Shown here piece after piece: positions 40,516-51,839 of a stretch of DNA of 64,000 nt. The DNA is from Microvelia longipes (lineage: Eukaryota; Arthropoda; Insecta; Hemiptera; Veliidae). The DNA lies in NCBI GenBank assembly GCA_018340805.1, contig JACMZG010000008.1, positions 23,128,225-23,192,224 of the forward strand. Reading direction: 5' to 3'. The notes under the pieces are model-generated. The model was not told where the DNA came from and made no database searches. It saw only the letters and a list, made by a program, of their open reading frames with translations. Made by a program: the position numbers and the translations under genes. The first letter of the stretch is position 1. Each line of letters opens with the position of its first letter.

Positions 40516-41048
40516 TCAAAAGCTGAGACCAATGCGTGAGTGAGGTTTTGAAAAGGTAAAATCGCCATCCAGATCTGATGGACATTCTCCTAGAGCCTCA
40601 AGCTTTGATCTGAGTGATCTTCTATAAAGTTCCCAATCAGTGGTTTTAGGATTTCTGAAGGAGACAGTTGAAGGAAGAGTTGCATCAAGCTTAAACATTA
40701 TGTGCCGATGGTCAGAAAGAGAATCTTCAAGGTCTACATGCCAATGATGTACTTTCTCAGTTAGAGATTTAGTACAAAGGGAAATATCAATTACTTCTTG
40801 CCTCCGTGTGGTGAAAAATGTTGGGACAGATCCTCGGTTAAGGATAAAAAGTTCTGCTGAGATAATAAAGTCAAGCAAAGCTGTACCCCTATTATTGTTA
40901 TTAGAGCTGCCCAAATCAAGTTGTGAGAGTTGGCATCACATCCAATCAAAAGAGGCAAATCTCTGTCCTTACAGAACTCGACTAAGTCAGAAAGTTCAGC
41001 TGATGGTGGAGGTTCGATTGCGTCATATGGTAAGTAGGCTGAGCACAC
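40516..41048 (-). pseudogene. LINE apurinic-type endonuclease domain
   Basis: Two overlapping open pieces (41048-40791, 40914-40516). The first reads LLIGCDANSHNLIW (the G-D-x-N-A-H motif of AP endonucleases, with Ser replacing Ala). The second reads LLDFIISAELFILNRGSVP, RRQEVIDISLCT and SLSDHRHIMF (the SDH catalytic motif). A small insertion with an in-frame change at about 40880-40910 separates them. Confidence 0.75.
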
Positions 41049-41379
41049 GACAATGTCTTTGTGGCCATTTCCAAACTGTTTCCTTCGAGCTTAATTGCCA
41101 CTAAATCAGCTTTAGTAAACTCAGGAATCAGTGAAGCATTAATATTTCTAGTCATAATGCAGGTTCTAGGCCGTTCACTCTCTCTGCTATAAAAGATAGT
41201 TCCTCCAGAATTGTATCTAAAACGACGACAAGCTATAGCTTCTAATCTGTAGAAATATGGTCTTGTTGTCTTAAACAGAAAGGAGACAAAGTGATGGGAC
41301 CGCGTTGGATTTTATGTAAATAACCAACACAGTCAGCGTATTCACGTCTTGATAGAGAACTTCTCGCAATATTTGGCTT

Positions 41380-41389
41380 NNNNNNNNNN
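41380..41389. other. Assembly gap (ten N)
   Basis: Ten N between the 5' end of the LINE and resumed gypsy sequence. A fixed-size run of N marks an unresolved join, so the LINE 5' end and its target duplication cannot be read. Confidence 0.99.
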
Positions 41390-41552
41390 ATTAAGAGTAA
41401 GTCACCCTGTATATCACAATTCACTTCAGATATACGTTACATTCCAGGAGGTGAAAACAATGTTGCAGACGCTTTGTCTAGAAAGTGTTTTCGTTTTATA
41501 AATCTCTTTTTCATTCAAACTCTTACTCTTAAGTTAGAAGGCCAACAACTTA
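41390..41552 (+). mobile_element. Gypsy RNase H end joined to LTR
   Basis: Reads ISQFTSDIRYIPGGENNVAD ALSRK (the conserved end of the gypsy RNase H). At 41485 it runs straight into the LTR text GTTTTCGTTTTATAAATCTC...GGCCAACAA shared with 36633-36702. Integrase and the 3' internal region are deleted. Confidence 0.75.
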
Positions 41553-42900
41553 AGAGTCTATCTTAAGTTACGTCAAATAATATTTGTTTATCCTTAACAA
41601 TTTAATTAATTATTTCGAAAATAGTGTCAGAATATGTTGATAGTTTCTATAATTACATAATATGTTATGTTGTTAAGTTTCTATAGAATCTAGGTTGAAT
41701 TTAAAATGTCAAAGTTGTATCAATAGTGATAGGAAAAATGTGACTACCAAAAAAGGAGTTTTTTATGCATGATGATGACAGCCACAAACCTCGGTTTGAT
41801 ATCTCAAATATTAAAGGAAATAATTCAGGGGTGGCAGAACTTTTGCCACACCCTGTATATAAAAATCATAATATAATATTTATTGTATAAGAATATGTAA
41901 TACTCTTTAACAATAATACAAATAATAAATAACCATATAAAATCTGTAGTTTTAAAAATATTCAATTTCATTATATATTGAAATATTAATAAACAATATT
42001 AAAAATATATTTAAAAACCTCTTAGAATAATAATTAATAATATTAAATTTTTTGTTATGTACAGAATATTTTCTTTTTCAAAATTATGAGAACAAAAACC
42101 TCTTGCGATATAGTTTTAACTACTGGTGCATTTTTGTGAGGAGAAAAAGGCTGAATTAAATAAGTTAATGAATAATAATATATAGAACAAATGTTCTTAT
42201 TATTATTGTATTACAATAAAGGATAATTGTAAACTAAATTATCCTTTCTAAATTTTCTTATTTATCCAATTTTAATTGTGTAACAATTCTTTTTATTTTT
42301 TACTACTTTAAATAATGTATCTTTTTTTGGTTATTATTTAATGCTAAAAACCTAACTCTTTTATATGTGGAGCTGTAAAAATCGGCTATTAAACGGCCGC
42401 TTATTGTATTTTGTAAAAATAAATAAATAAAAAATAAATAAATTATTCAATCCATAGAATCATTTTACTATTAGATATTTTATTTGAAGCAATAGCATTA
42501 TTATATCTGCAAGCTATTAGCAGTAAAGCTAAATATTTCTAAGGTCATTTTACCAAGCAAGTTACCAAAAAATATTCTTTATATATTGTAACTAAGACAT
42601 AACTAGGTTCAACTTGAGAATTAAGTTTATATATAAAGTTATATTTTTAAAGTTAGCTTTGTATGGTGCACAATAGTTAAAAATTAATTTATAAATAAAT
42701 CAGTTAATTGCATTAATATTAATAAATTAATTAACTTTTGTGATTTTTTTAATAAGCCAGATGGAAGATCTGTCAAAGACTGAATTAGGACCTTTTTGAC
42801 TAATGAACATTATTTTATTACATTTTAAAACAGATTTTTGTTCCAAAATAAAATATTGTTAGTTAGTTTAATGTTTTAGAGTTGTTTAATCCCAAGAACC
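41553..42900. other. AT-rich non-coding stretch
   Basis: No gene. ccacaccctgtatataaaaatc at about 41850 is a common insect element terminus in inverse. At 42360-42440 a CGGCTATTAAACGGCCGC hairpin precedes an (AATA)n tail, the look of a LINE/SINE 3' end. The rest shows nothing. Confidence 0.45.
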
Positions 42901-42923
42901 AATATTTAAATTATTTTACTTAC

Positions 42924-43063
42924 CCTCTTGACAAGACTTCCCAATGTAATAAATGCAAGAAATAGTTCAGAGCAAGATTCCAATGCTACGACAAGACAGT
43001 CAGTATCTTCCAACACTGGATTTGCTGCCTTGAATTTAACCACTAACTCTTGGACAAGTTTTC
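42924..43063 (-). CDS. Putative host-gene internal exon
   Basis: 140 nt on the minus strand, acceptor ttcattctag and donor AAGAGG|GTAAGT. The frame enters with two bases and leaves on a codon border, encoding KLVQELVVKFKAANPVLED, TDCLVVALESCSELFLAF and ITLGSLVKR. It is unlike any retroelement motif in the window, codon use looks ordinary, and there is no stop. I do not recognise the protein; the helical, Leu-rich character would suit a HEAT/ARM-type repeat protein, which is a guess. It is the strongest cellular exon candidate here. Confidence 0.5.
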
Positions 43064-43206
43064 CTAGAATGAAACAAAAAAAACAGCATTTATGCGTACA
43101 ATCAAAGAAATAGTTCTGCACTATTAAGGTGTTGTTTTTGTTGGATTCATCTTATGCCTTTTTTTATAAAAGAAGATTCATCCTGTATTTTTGTTTTAGG
43201 GAATTG

Positions 43207-43379
43207 TGTTGTAAACTAATAATTAAACATTTAGGGAACACAACTTAATAGGTATATTCTTGACAGAATAAAATTAATATCTATAAAAACAGAACATTCA
43301 ACAAATATTTTTGTGTTGTCATGGAGACAAATGCTTGATCACCTGAGTTAGTGGAAACAAGAGACTAATAAACACAACA
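43207..43379 (-). repeat. Copia 3' LTR (173 bp)
   Basis: TGTTGT...ACAACA short inverted ends. Adjoins the purine tract on its inner side. Confidence 0.8.
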
Positions 43380-43414
43380 CTCCCCCTCACTAACACAGCC
43401 CAACACAATGTGAT

Positions 43415-43729
43415 TTACACTAGCCCTAAACATTGCTTAAAAATCACAAGCTTTGGTGCACTAAGCAATTTAGTAAGTATGTCTGCATCCATCGTGCTTG
43501 TTGGTGTGTAAGATAAAGTTACATCTCCTCTTTCAACTGCTTCGCGAATTAAGTGCTGTTTTATACTAACGTGTTTAGAGCGAGAACTAACCATTGCGTC
43601 TTCTGCCCAAAGTTTAGCTGGCTGATTATTGCTATAAATTTCAACTCTCTTAGCAGGTATTTTAATTTTTAAGTCATCAACTATTTTTTTGAGGTTGATA
43701 ACTTCTTTGAAAGCTTCAGTCAAAGACAT
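43415..43729 (-). pseudogene. Copia RNase H / Pol C-terminus
   Basis: Reads MSLTEAFKEVINLKKIVDDL, IYSNNQPAKLWAEDAMVSSR, SKHVSIKQHLIREAVERGD and DILTKLLSAPK. In Ty1/copia this is 'EY.AL.EA..E..WL..L......I..DN..AI.L......H.R.KHID...H.IR.......I.......ADI.TK.L'. Asp is changed to Ser-Asn in the DNQ motif. Confidence 0.8.
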
Positions 43730-44266
43730 ATAATCTGCCTCTGCTGTAGACAGAAGAACCGTGCGTTGCTTCTTAGTATACGAGTATGATCTTCGATCAG
43801 GAACACATTTACCCCAATCCGCATCAGTCCAGCCTTTAAGGGTTTTCCTGACTATTGAAATATCAGTTTTAACTCTTTGGTGCCCTGTAAGTATCTCAGT
43901 ACCCTCTTAGCTGCCAAACAATGTACTTCCTAGTAGCATGAATTAAATTGGCTGATAGCTGACAGTGTGAGCTATATCAGGCCTAGTTGCTACACTCAGA
44001 TACATCAGAGCACCAATCATGTTTTGATAGGGAACATGTTACACAGCCTTTTGCAGGTTTTTCTAGTTTTAGGTTTGGGTCCATCGGAGTTGATATCGGA
44101 CTACAGTTTTTCATGATAAATTTTTCAAGAACTTCATTAATATATTTAGTTTGAGACATGGCAATACTATTTCCCTCTTGTTTAAGAAAAATCCGAGACA
44201 GTGACTAAAGTTTCCGAGGTCTTTCATCTCAAAGCTTTGAGACAGAGCTTGTTTAATATGGTTGAG

Positions 44267-44770
44267 TCAACTCTCATTCGATGTAGCAACTATCAAATCG
44301 TACACGTGCACGGCAATAATCACCTTCTCACCCCCCTCAGACGGGACGTATAAACAAGGATCTGCGATAGATGGTTTAAACCCCATTTCTTTTATTTTTT
44401 TATCAAGCTTTAAGAACCATTGCCTGCCAGCCTGTTTCAAGCCGTACAAGGCCTTTTATAATTGACACACTTTATTAGATTTATTTTTCCTATGATCTTT
44501 TAGTATTTTTACATTTCAGAATAGTTTTATCTTTATTTCGGAGCGATGATTTCGGAACTTTTATAAAGACTTCTTCTTTTAAATCACCATTGAAAAAAGC
44601 AGTAGTGACATCAAGTTGCCCAAGTTTAAGATTTTCTTCAACAGCTATTCCCAATAAAAACCTGAGCTTAATTTAGCAACAGAAGCATATGTGTCCAAAT
44701 AGTCCAGGCCTGGCCGTTAATTGAAAACTCATGCTACAAGGCGTGCCTATCTTCTTTTCAGATCTCTATT
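44267..44770 (-). pseudogene. Copia reverse transcriptase remnant
   Basis: Upstream text TYASVAKLS and LGQLDVT(T)AFFNGDLKEEVF (motif A) with frameshifts, a broken KxxRFxP region, then ALYGLKQAGRQWFLKLDKK and VIIAVHVYDLIVATS, where the catalytic YVDD reads VYDL. Non-functional. Confidence 0.75.
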
Positions 44771-44799
44771 AGTTTTATACGTATACTGCCACTTTGGCA

Positions 44800-45890
44800 T
44801 TTATTATTTAAAGAAAAAAAGGAAACTGAAATTACAAAATATAAAGAGCTTAAACACATGAATGTAGCCACGTATTTAGATCATTGTTATAGTAACTGAG
44901 GGAAGAACAATTCTTGCAAATGTTTTAAGGTAAATTTAGTAAAACATTTCATTTTATATTAAAAAAATTAAGTAAGATACTGGATTTAAATAGTATAAAT
45001 ATTTATTACATAAAGATATAAACATATACAAAATTGTTACGAAGTGCAGTTGATGTCATAAAATTAGATAAGTAAAAGTTTGGATTACCTTCTTGCTTCC
45101 TTTAAAAAGATTTCAGAGTAAAACTAATAATACTTAAAACACACTACAAATTATATAGAAGTAAAGCAATCTGTACATCGTATATCACTTCTAATATCAC
45201 CCACAAACACGCAGGTGTATATATTCCTTTGTCAAATGTGTGATTTAGCAAGGAAAAATAATGATAATTCATATTCCTTTATATAACTTACCCATGTACC
45301 TGATGTTAGTCCAAAATATACGAAGCACAAATTTTGTCAATTTTATATAATTTCTAGTAAGTTTTGAGTGAATTCTTTCCTAAAGATTGTTAAAGAAGCA
45401 ATACAAAGGTATTTTAACTTAAATTCCAAATATAAGTTTGTTGAAGAATTTAAGGTATGATTAGAGAGGATCCCTTTTCTAAAAAGTATCAAATTTTTTA
45501 TAATTTGAGGACTAGGTGAAATTATGAGCATAAGGTCTGATCGGTTGTAACTCAGATTCTCCCCATCAGATAACAAACACTTAGGTTCATCGTGGCTACG
45601 TTCGACCACCCAATCAACCAGACACCTTAACCCACCCCACAAGCTGTTCCTAATAAGTAACGCCTGTGCTTGGCAAACTTTCATGGTATCAATAATTGTC
45701 TTTTTTAAATGGTCAAATTTTATAATTCATGTTTGAATAAAGTTTTTACAAATGTTATTTGTTAAATTTCAATAAACAAAACAAATAAAGTGTTCAAAAT
45801 TTGATTGATGATAGTAGTCATATTGGTTTTTTAGAATTGGCAATATACTGACTTTATTCTGATTCTTCGGTCCATACAGGCATAGCATAG
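44800..45890. other. Copia interior or unrelated filler; one unassigned open frame
   Basis: AT-rich. A 113-codon minus-strand open frame (45684-45343: ALLIRNSLWGGLRCLVDWVV...) shows no gag or protease motif and no family I recognise. It may be a chance ORF. Confidence 0.35.
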
Positions 45891-45900
45891 GCGCATAACC

Positions 45901-46055
45901 TGTTGTAAACTAATAAACATTTAGGGAATACAACTCAATAGGTATTTTGACAGAATAAAAAATATCTATAAAAAAAAACAATTCAATAGACATTTTGTGT
46001 TGTCATGGAGGATGAATATTAATCACCTGTGTTAGTGGAAACAAGAGACTAATAT
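45901..46055 (-). repeat. Copia 5' LTR, outer end eroded
   Basis: Aligns with 43207-43350 with many small indels. The outer ACACAACA end is not preserved. Confidence 0.75.
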
Positions 46056-46089
46056 TCCTCATAAACAAATAATTGTTAAATTCCGTTGC

Positions 46090-46195
46090 TTATATTATCC
46101 TGTATTTTTTTTTCTAGGTTATTCACAACTTTGAGGCTATGCCCACCCAGTGCACATTCAAGTTTAATTGGGAGTGAAGACTTCAAGAGCATCAG
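46090..46195 (-). other. Possible second host exon, minus strand
   Basis: After TTTTCAG (46208) the strand reads either MKDATDALEVFTPN-stop or, in another frame, SSLPIKLECALGGHSLKVVN. The second text looks protein-like and is on the same strand as 42924-43063, but it needs an unseen acceptor and has no clear donor. Confidence 0.25.
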
Positions 46196-46215
46196 TAGCG
46201 TCCTTCATGCTGAAA

Positions 46216-47379
46216 ATATTTAATTTTAAATAGGGTTTAAACTATTATTCTATTTCTTTTTTTAATGATAAAAGTTTTATGTTATAATAAAATTCAGTAG
46301 AAAAAACAATCTATTTTAATTTCTGCATGACCAAAACCAATTTAAGATTATAAAAACCTCTTCAACTCATGGGTGATTCAATTTTAATGAAACTTGGCAC
46401 AAAGTCAAAAATTTATTTACAATTTTCAACAAAATTACATATTTGTGGAACATGGCAGCTTTCTCTTTTCAAGAAGCAGGTATTTAAGCAACCTTGAATT
46501 TTAATGTAACCATGAAAACAAGGCTAAAAGCCTTTTAGCTTGATTTTTAAAGTCATATTGATTTTAGTATTAATATACACATTTTAATTTTTAAAAAAAT
46601 CAGGTACGTGGTACCTCGGAACTTTTCCTCATCACATTGGATTCGCTACGCTCGTCCTCAGATAGCAAATGCATCCTTCTTTTCTTTTAATCCATACAGC
46701 ACTGACCACGCTTAATGCTGGGCTTAACTTTTATGATCTAATAAAACCAGGGATATACTTGTCGTATTGAAAGGAAACTTTGTGTACTTATTTATTAAGT
46801 TAAGGTATACATTATTACTAAGTTTCATTTCAATTGGATCATTTCCTGTACACAAGTCATATGATAAAAAATAAACTAATACTGATAAATGAGATAATGA
46901 AACTAGCAGCATGTGTTATTCATATACATAGCTATCATGCATGCTAAATTTCAATGCGGATCGCATAATTTTTTATAATTTTTAAAATTTTTACTGAGTC
47001 ATTATTGTGGGTTAATATCGTCATAAAAAAATTATTTGCCGGATAGAATGAGTGGTATGTTGATTTTTGTACAAGAGTTTCAACTCCCTAGCATAAATAC
47101 ACTGTGGTAGCTGTAATGCAAAAAAACATGGCATGTATCCGCATTTGGATTTTTTTTGCAAACACAATACACAAAAAGTGAAAATAATTTTTGTAATTTA
47201 TCATGACATTAACAACGCCTTTTCATAGAAAGGTGTAAAAATAAATAATTTGTATGAGTCTTAATTTAGATTTATTTTATCCTGATACACAGTTCATTTT
47301 TAGTTTTTTAACAATTAATGTTCATGATTAAAAATAATATGTCATAAAACTATTGATCAATATTTTTTAGTTTAATTAT
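46216..47379. other. Non-coding with a copy of a dispersed repeat
   Basis: No gene. 46600-47100 (CATCACATTGGATTCGCTACG..., ACTGAGTCATTATTGTGGG..., CGGATAGAATG) is a diverged member of the family also at 51840-52460, 59120-59830 and 60640-60930. Confidence 0.45.
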
Positions 47380-48349
47380 TTAATGTTGAAGTCCAAGAAT
47401 GGGATAATAAAAAAATGAATTAATGTGGCGACGTTTCGGCCAAGCTGGCCATAATCATGCCTAAAAAGAAATATATTTAATTAACATAAATACAACCAAA
47501 AAAAGAAATTAATGAATTAGAACTACTCAACCAAGCAAAATAAATTTAAAAACACAATAGTTACCTTAAAAAGAAAAAGCAAAATCCACCCTGTTGTAAA
47601 TGTAGGGTTTTATCAGAAAATAATTAAAAGTTAAATAAGGCATATTAAAAAACTAGCTAACAAGAAATAAAACAATAGATAAAGATAAATTAGAAAGGAG
47701 AGAGAGGGGCAAAAAAGGGGAGGGAAATTCAAAAAATTAGAAAATAAAATAAAATAAAATAAGTAAAATGTGTACAAAAATTAAATTAGAATAATAAGAA
47801 AATACTGTATATAAATAAAAATAATTATGAGTAATAATAGTTTAGAAAAAATTAAAATAATAAAATAAAATAATAAAAAGGAGAGGGAAAAAGATAACAG
47901 AGATAATAATCCATAATTAGCAATACAAATATGTAAAGTAAAATAATATAAAAATAAAAAGAAAGGGGAAAAAAACAATTAAATAATCAGATAGCAAAAC
48001 AGTTATGTAATGCAGGTTAAACATAAAAATAAAAATCAGGGGTTATAATAAAAAGTAAATACCAAAGACAAAGGAATATACAACAAAGGAAAATAACCAT
48101 ATAAGAAAGGAATAAATAACAATAATAAATATAATAAATAATTATAAATATGAATTAAAGAAAGTAAAGTTAAAAAAAAAATCAAAGGAAAAAAGATACC
48201 ATAAAAAAGTTAAAAAATAAAGTTGACCTCAATTTATCTATTAAAAAAATAGTTAAAAGAAGTTCAAGATTAAAAATAAAAACAAGAAAAAAATATAAGA
48301 TTAAAAACTCAATTTGTCTATTAATAAAAATAGGCAAAAGAGTATAAAG
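47380..48349. repeat. Left inverted arm of the Penelope-like element
   Basis: A-rich on this strand (runs of AAATAAAA). Inverse of 49711-50651 with scattered indels. No coding; the many A/T-only frames are noise. Confidence 0.85.
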
Positions 48350-48686
48350 TAACAATTAAAAATAAATAACAACAATTTGAATAAAAAACAATCCTAGTTC
48401 TAAAAAGACAAGAAAATAGATAGTACTAAAAATAGGCAAAAATATATATTAAAATATATATCAATATATATCAAATATACATATTATACACATACATACA
48501 CATATATACATATACATACATACACATATACATATACATACATACACATATACATATACATACACATACACATACATACATCATACAAGCAAAAGAGTAT
48601 AAAGTAACAATTAAAAATAAATAACAACAATTTGAATAAAAAACAATCCTAGTTCTAAAAAAGAAAAGAAAATATATAGTACTAAC
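48334..48686. repeat. ~95-bp direct repeat separated by CA/TA microsatellite
   Basis: GGCAAAAGAGTATAAAGTAAC... at 48334-48430 and again at 48590-48686 (offset 256). Between them is (CATA/TATA)n at 48440-48590. Confidence 0.85.
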
Positions 48687-49043
48687 GATAAAGAAGTAAA
48701 AAAAATTAATATAAAAATAATAAAAAAAAAAGACTGGTGAAGAAATAAATAAAATAAAGTGGTGAAGAGGATAAATGAAATAATAAGTAAAAAATAAAAA
48801 TTATTTAGCTTTAAAATGTGAATAAACACCAGCGTAAAATTTATTAAGGTTCTTCATGTCGGTTTTCTTATTAACAACTGAATCTATATTAACAGATATA
48901 TGAAGAGCTTCCAAAATTTTCCTTTTTACAGTATTATTCTTTATCTATTATTGATGGATTTTCTAAACTGAAAATATGAGAATTCCTTTTGGCATGTGTG
49001 ATAGTGCTGTACCAGTTGAAGAAGATGAGTCTGAAATATATAT

Positions 49044-49412
49044 TTATGACTTTGAATCCTGTGTTGAAGTAATTGACCACTCTCCCCAATATGATTTGCT
49101 ACACCCTGTGCAAGATATTTTGTAGACTGTTCCTTTTTGATCCATCAGAGGTATTCTATCTTTTAAATTAGTGTAGAGGTTAGAGGTTTTATTGATAGGT
49201 TTGAAGCCAAATGAAATTCCAGGACAATCAAAATTATGCACTAATTTTTGAATATTCTCGGATAATCCTTTAACATAGCTCATACCAAAAAATTTTTTGT
49301 TAAGGATAAGATTAGAATCCTGATTTCTAGTAGGTTGAGCGTTTCCTGATGGTCTTAGATTTTTGTACCATAATTTTTTAATAATTATTTTAGGATAGAA
49401 ATTTTCTTGCAA
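49044..49412 (-). pseudogene. GIY-YIG endonuclease of Penelope-like element, degraded
   Basis: Reads FGMSYVKGLSENIQKLVHNF, GISFGFKPINKTSNLYTNLK, DRIPLMDQKGTVYKISCTGC and SKSYWGE. The linker 'L.K.P....VYKI.C..C...YIG' is the Penelope-type GIY-YIG entry; here GIY is TVY and YIG is YWG. The catalytic Arg/Glu part beyond is lost at the microsatellite. Such endonucleases nick the target during retrotransposition. Confidence 0.75.
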
Positions 49413-49439
49413 TTTTAAAAATCTTGTCTTTAATTCTTT

Positions 49440-49710
49440 TAAGAATATCTGATCAGTAAGATCTATTGCCCTACGAATTAAATTATTTGCAGTATTCAGC
49501 TTCTGTTGGTATGGGTGGTTAGATTTAAAATTCAGAAACTATTACTTTTTATCTCTTTACTGTACACTTTGTAATAAGCTTTTTATTTTGTAATCTAATT
49601 ATGGTCATATCTAAATAGTTTATTTCATTATTTAATTCAATCTCACTGGTGAACTTAATTCTAGGATGGAAACAACATAAATCTTGTTTAAATTCCTCAA
49701 TTTCGTTTTT
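49440..49710 (-). pseudogene. Penelope-like RT C-terminal fragment
   Basis: Reads FTSEIELNNEINYLDMTIIR (the 'F..E.E....I.FLD..I.R' motif that follows the RT palm in Penelope elements), then NHPYQQKLNTANNLIRRAID across two frame changes. Cut upstream by the inverted arm. Confidence 0.65.
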
Positions 49711-50651
49711 CTTTATACTCTTTTGCCTATTTTTATAATAGACAAATGAGTTTTTTAATCTTATATTTTTTTCTTGTTTTTATTTTTAATCTTGAACTTC
49801 TTTTAACTATTTTTTTAATAGATAAATGAGGTCAACTTTATTTTTAACTTTTTTATGGTATCTTTTTCCTTTGATTTTTATTTTTTAACTTTACTTTTTA
49901 ATTCATATTTAATTATTTATATATTTATTATTGTTATTTATTCTTTCTTATATGGTTATTTTCTTTGTTGTATATTCCTTTGTCTTTGGTATTTACTTTT
50001 ATTATAACCTGATTTTTCATTTTTATGTTTAACCTGCATTACATAACTGTTTTTGCTATCTGATTATTTAATTGTTTTTTTTCCCCTTTCTTTTTTTTAT
50101 ATTATTTTACTTTACATATTTGTATTGCTAATTATGGATTATTCTCTGTTATCTTTTTCCTCTCCTTTTTATTATTTTATTTTATTATTTTAATTTTTTT
50201 AAACTATTATTACTCATAATTATTTTTTTATATACAGTATTTTCTTATTATTCTAATTTAATTTTGTACACATTTTACTTATTTTATTTTATTTTCTAAT
50301 TTTTTGAATTTCCCTCCCTTTTTTGCCCCTCTCTCTCCTTTCTAATTTTCTTTATCTATTGTTTTATTTCTTGTTAGCTAGTTTTTTAATATGCCTTATT
50401 TAACTTTTAATTATTTCTGATAAAACCAATTTACAACAGGGTGGATTTTGCTTTTTCTTTTAAGGTAACTATTGTTTTTTAATTTATTTGCTTGGTTGAG
50501 TAGTTCTAATTCATTAATTTCTTTTTTTTTTTTTTGGTTGTATTTATGTTAATTAAATATATTTTTTTTAGGCATTTATGGCCAGCTTGGCCGAAACGTC
50601 GCCACTTAATTCATTTTTTTTTTATCCCATTCTTGGACTATCAACATTAAA

Positions 50652-51046
50652 AATAAGTTAAAGGGATACAGCTCAACGTCTTGATAGTTAATTATGAAAA
50701 AGAGCTAATGAGATTGGGGTCATGGAGGGGGGGGTTCACATACAAAATTAAAAAATTATTCTGATCAGGTTGAACTTTATAACACATATACTGCTGTGTA
50801 TATTAAAAGCCCATGAGCAAAGTTAAATTTTATTATCATATTTACCTTAGTTATGGTTTGACATATATAATTTGTGTAAACAAATTTATATATTCACTAA
50901 TTTTGAGGCAATTTATCACTTACAACACTACTAATACGACACACTGCTACAGATAAACCATTATGTGGCTGCAAAGCAGCCCCCAGAACAACTTGGTCTC
51001 TTTGGTGGCCAAAGAGCCTCTGTTTTATAGATAAAGAAAAATATAT
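50652..51046. other. Non-coding flank
   Basis: Nothing gene-like. GGAGGGGGGGTTC at 50724 matches the inverse phrase near 53392-53430 (CCCCCCCTCCATGATCCCAATCCC), so a repeat links the two. Confidence 0.4.
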
Positions 51047-51380
51047 GATGAAGTAAGGCACTTTGAGGAAAATTAAATCTAGAGTTTAGGTTGTAATAAT
51101 GATATATTCGCCTTCTCTCAAGCATACTCATGTCTCTTAGTAATTACATCGATAATCTTGATTATATGTCTTTGTTATATGTATCCATAACTGTACTTGT
51201 GCTTTAGCTATGTAGTTGTTTTTTAATTTTTAATTGTTGACAATAGCCTTGCTTACTTAAAACTGATTTATCGATGTAATTATAAGAGATGAGTATGCCT
51301 TGAGGAGAAGGCGAAATAGTCATTATTACAACCTAAACTCTAGATTTAATTTTCCTCAAAAGTGCCCTTACTTTATCATC
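51047..51380. mobile_element. Foldback element with ~107-bp arms
   Basis: Left arm 51047-51153 (GATGAAGTAAGGCACTTTGAGG...AATTACATCGAT) is the inverse of 51270-51380 with few differences. The loop is about 115 bp. No ORF, no clear target duplication. Confidence 0.75.
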
Positions 51381-51839
51381 GAATATAATGAGGAACAATA
51401 ACGAGGATTTAACTCTTAATGTGAAAAATTATGTTTTAAACTAATCTCATACATCTATTTAGTACAGTTTAAATAATTTAACTTCGTTATTTATTTTATC
51501 ATTTCATTTACCAATTTTTGTTTATTTTGCTATTGTTTTAATTCCAAAACTATCTTTGAAATTTTCTTAAAAAACCTTAAAACCCTTGAACAAGCCTTGG
51601 TAGGCACCTTGAGATGGATTTATTAAACAAGACTGTTGAATTATTATAAGGTTTATAATTAAGTATCACGAACTACAAAATGACTATTACTGTATCTATA
51701 TAATCCATCTGTATTTGGACTTAGTAGTAGTAAGTATTCCCCTTTTCAGTCTAAATTATCCAGCTGAATCTTTTTTAAAGTAAAACTTTTTAAGTCTATT
51801 ATTTCATCTAAAATTTTAATTTGTCCAAAACAATACTTC

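Larger units (their letters stand above)
37463..41379 (-). mobile_element. LINE with endonuclease, RT and RNase H (I/Jockey-group type)
   Basis: The poly(A) end appears as 29 T at 37463-37491. From 41.05 kb down to 37.78 kb the minus strand encodes an AP-type endonuclease, RT, thumb region, RNase H and a CCHC-like motif. An RNase H domain after the RT is characteristic of I-, LOA- and some Jockey-group LINEs; the clade cannot be fixed here. The 5' end meets the N gap. Several frameshifts divide the ORF. Inserted into gypsy sequence. Confidence 0.85.
43207..46055 (-). mobile_element. Copia-type LTR retrotransposon, decayed and partly deleted
   Basis: Direct repeats 43207-43379 and 45901-about 46055 (TGTTGTAAACTAATA... 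to ...ACACAACA) are the LTRs. On the minus strand the 3' LTR is preceded by a purine tract AGTGAGGGGGAG (43394-43380), and the 5' LTR is followed by GGTTATGCGCC (from 45900), like the initiator-Met-type primer site of copia elements. The interior retains RT (44770-44267) and the C-terminal RNase H (43729-43415). Gag, protease and integrase are missing or unrecognisable. Confidence 0.8.
47380..50651 (-). mobile_element. Penelope-like element with inverted terminal arms
   Basis: Arms 47380-48349 and 49711-50651 are inverted repeats of about 950 bp (TTAATGTTGA.GTCCAAGAATGGG outward), each with a GGCCAGCTTGGCCGAAACGTCG motif. Between them the minus strand holds an RT C-terminal fragment (49710-49440) and a GIY-YIG domain (49412-49044), the gene order of Penelope-like elements. 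Inverted copies of the terminal repeat are a known arrangement in that group. The RT N-terminal part is absent. Confidence 0.8.

Noticed and set aside
40268..40543. Plus-strand open frames across the LINE (40268-40543, 40808-41104)
   Set aside because: They are antisense to the endonuclease and RT motifs of the LINE.
45343..45684. 113-codon minus-strand frame as copia gag
   Set aside because: It has no zinc knuckle or gag motif, and position alone is not enough.
48440..48590. Regular CATA spacing considered as a CRISPR-like array
   Set aside because: It is a simple CA/TA microsatellite with no spacers, in a eukaryotic genome.
47781..48829. Minus-strand hydrophobic F/L/I-rich open frames
   Set aside because: They arise from A-rich terminal-arm sequence of the Penelope-like element and have biased composition only.
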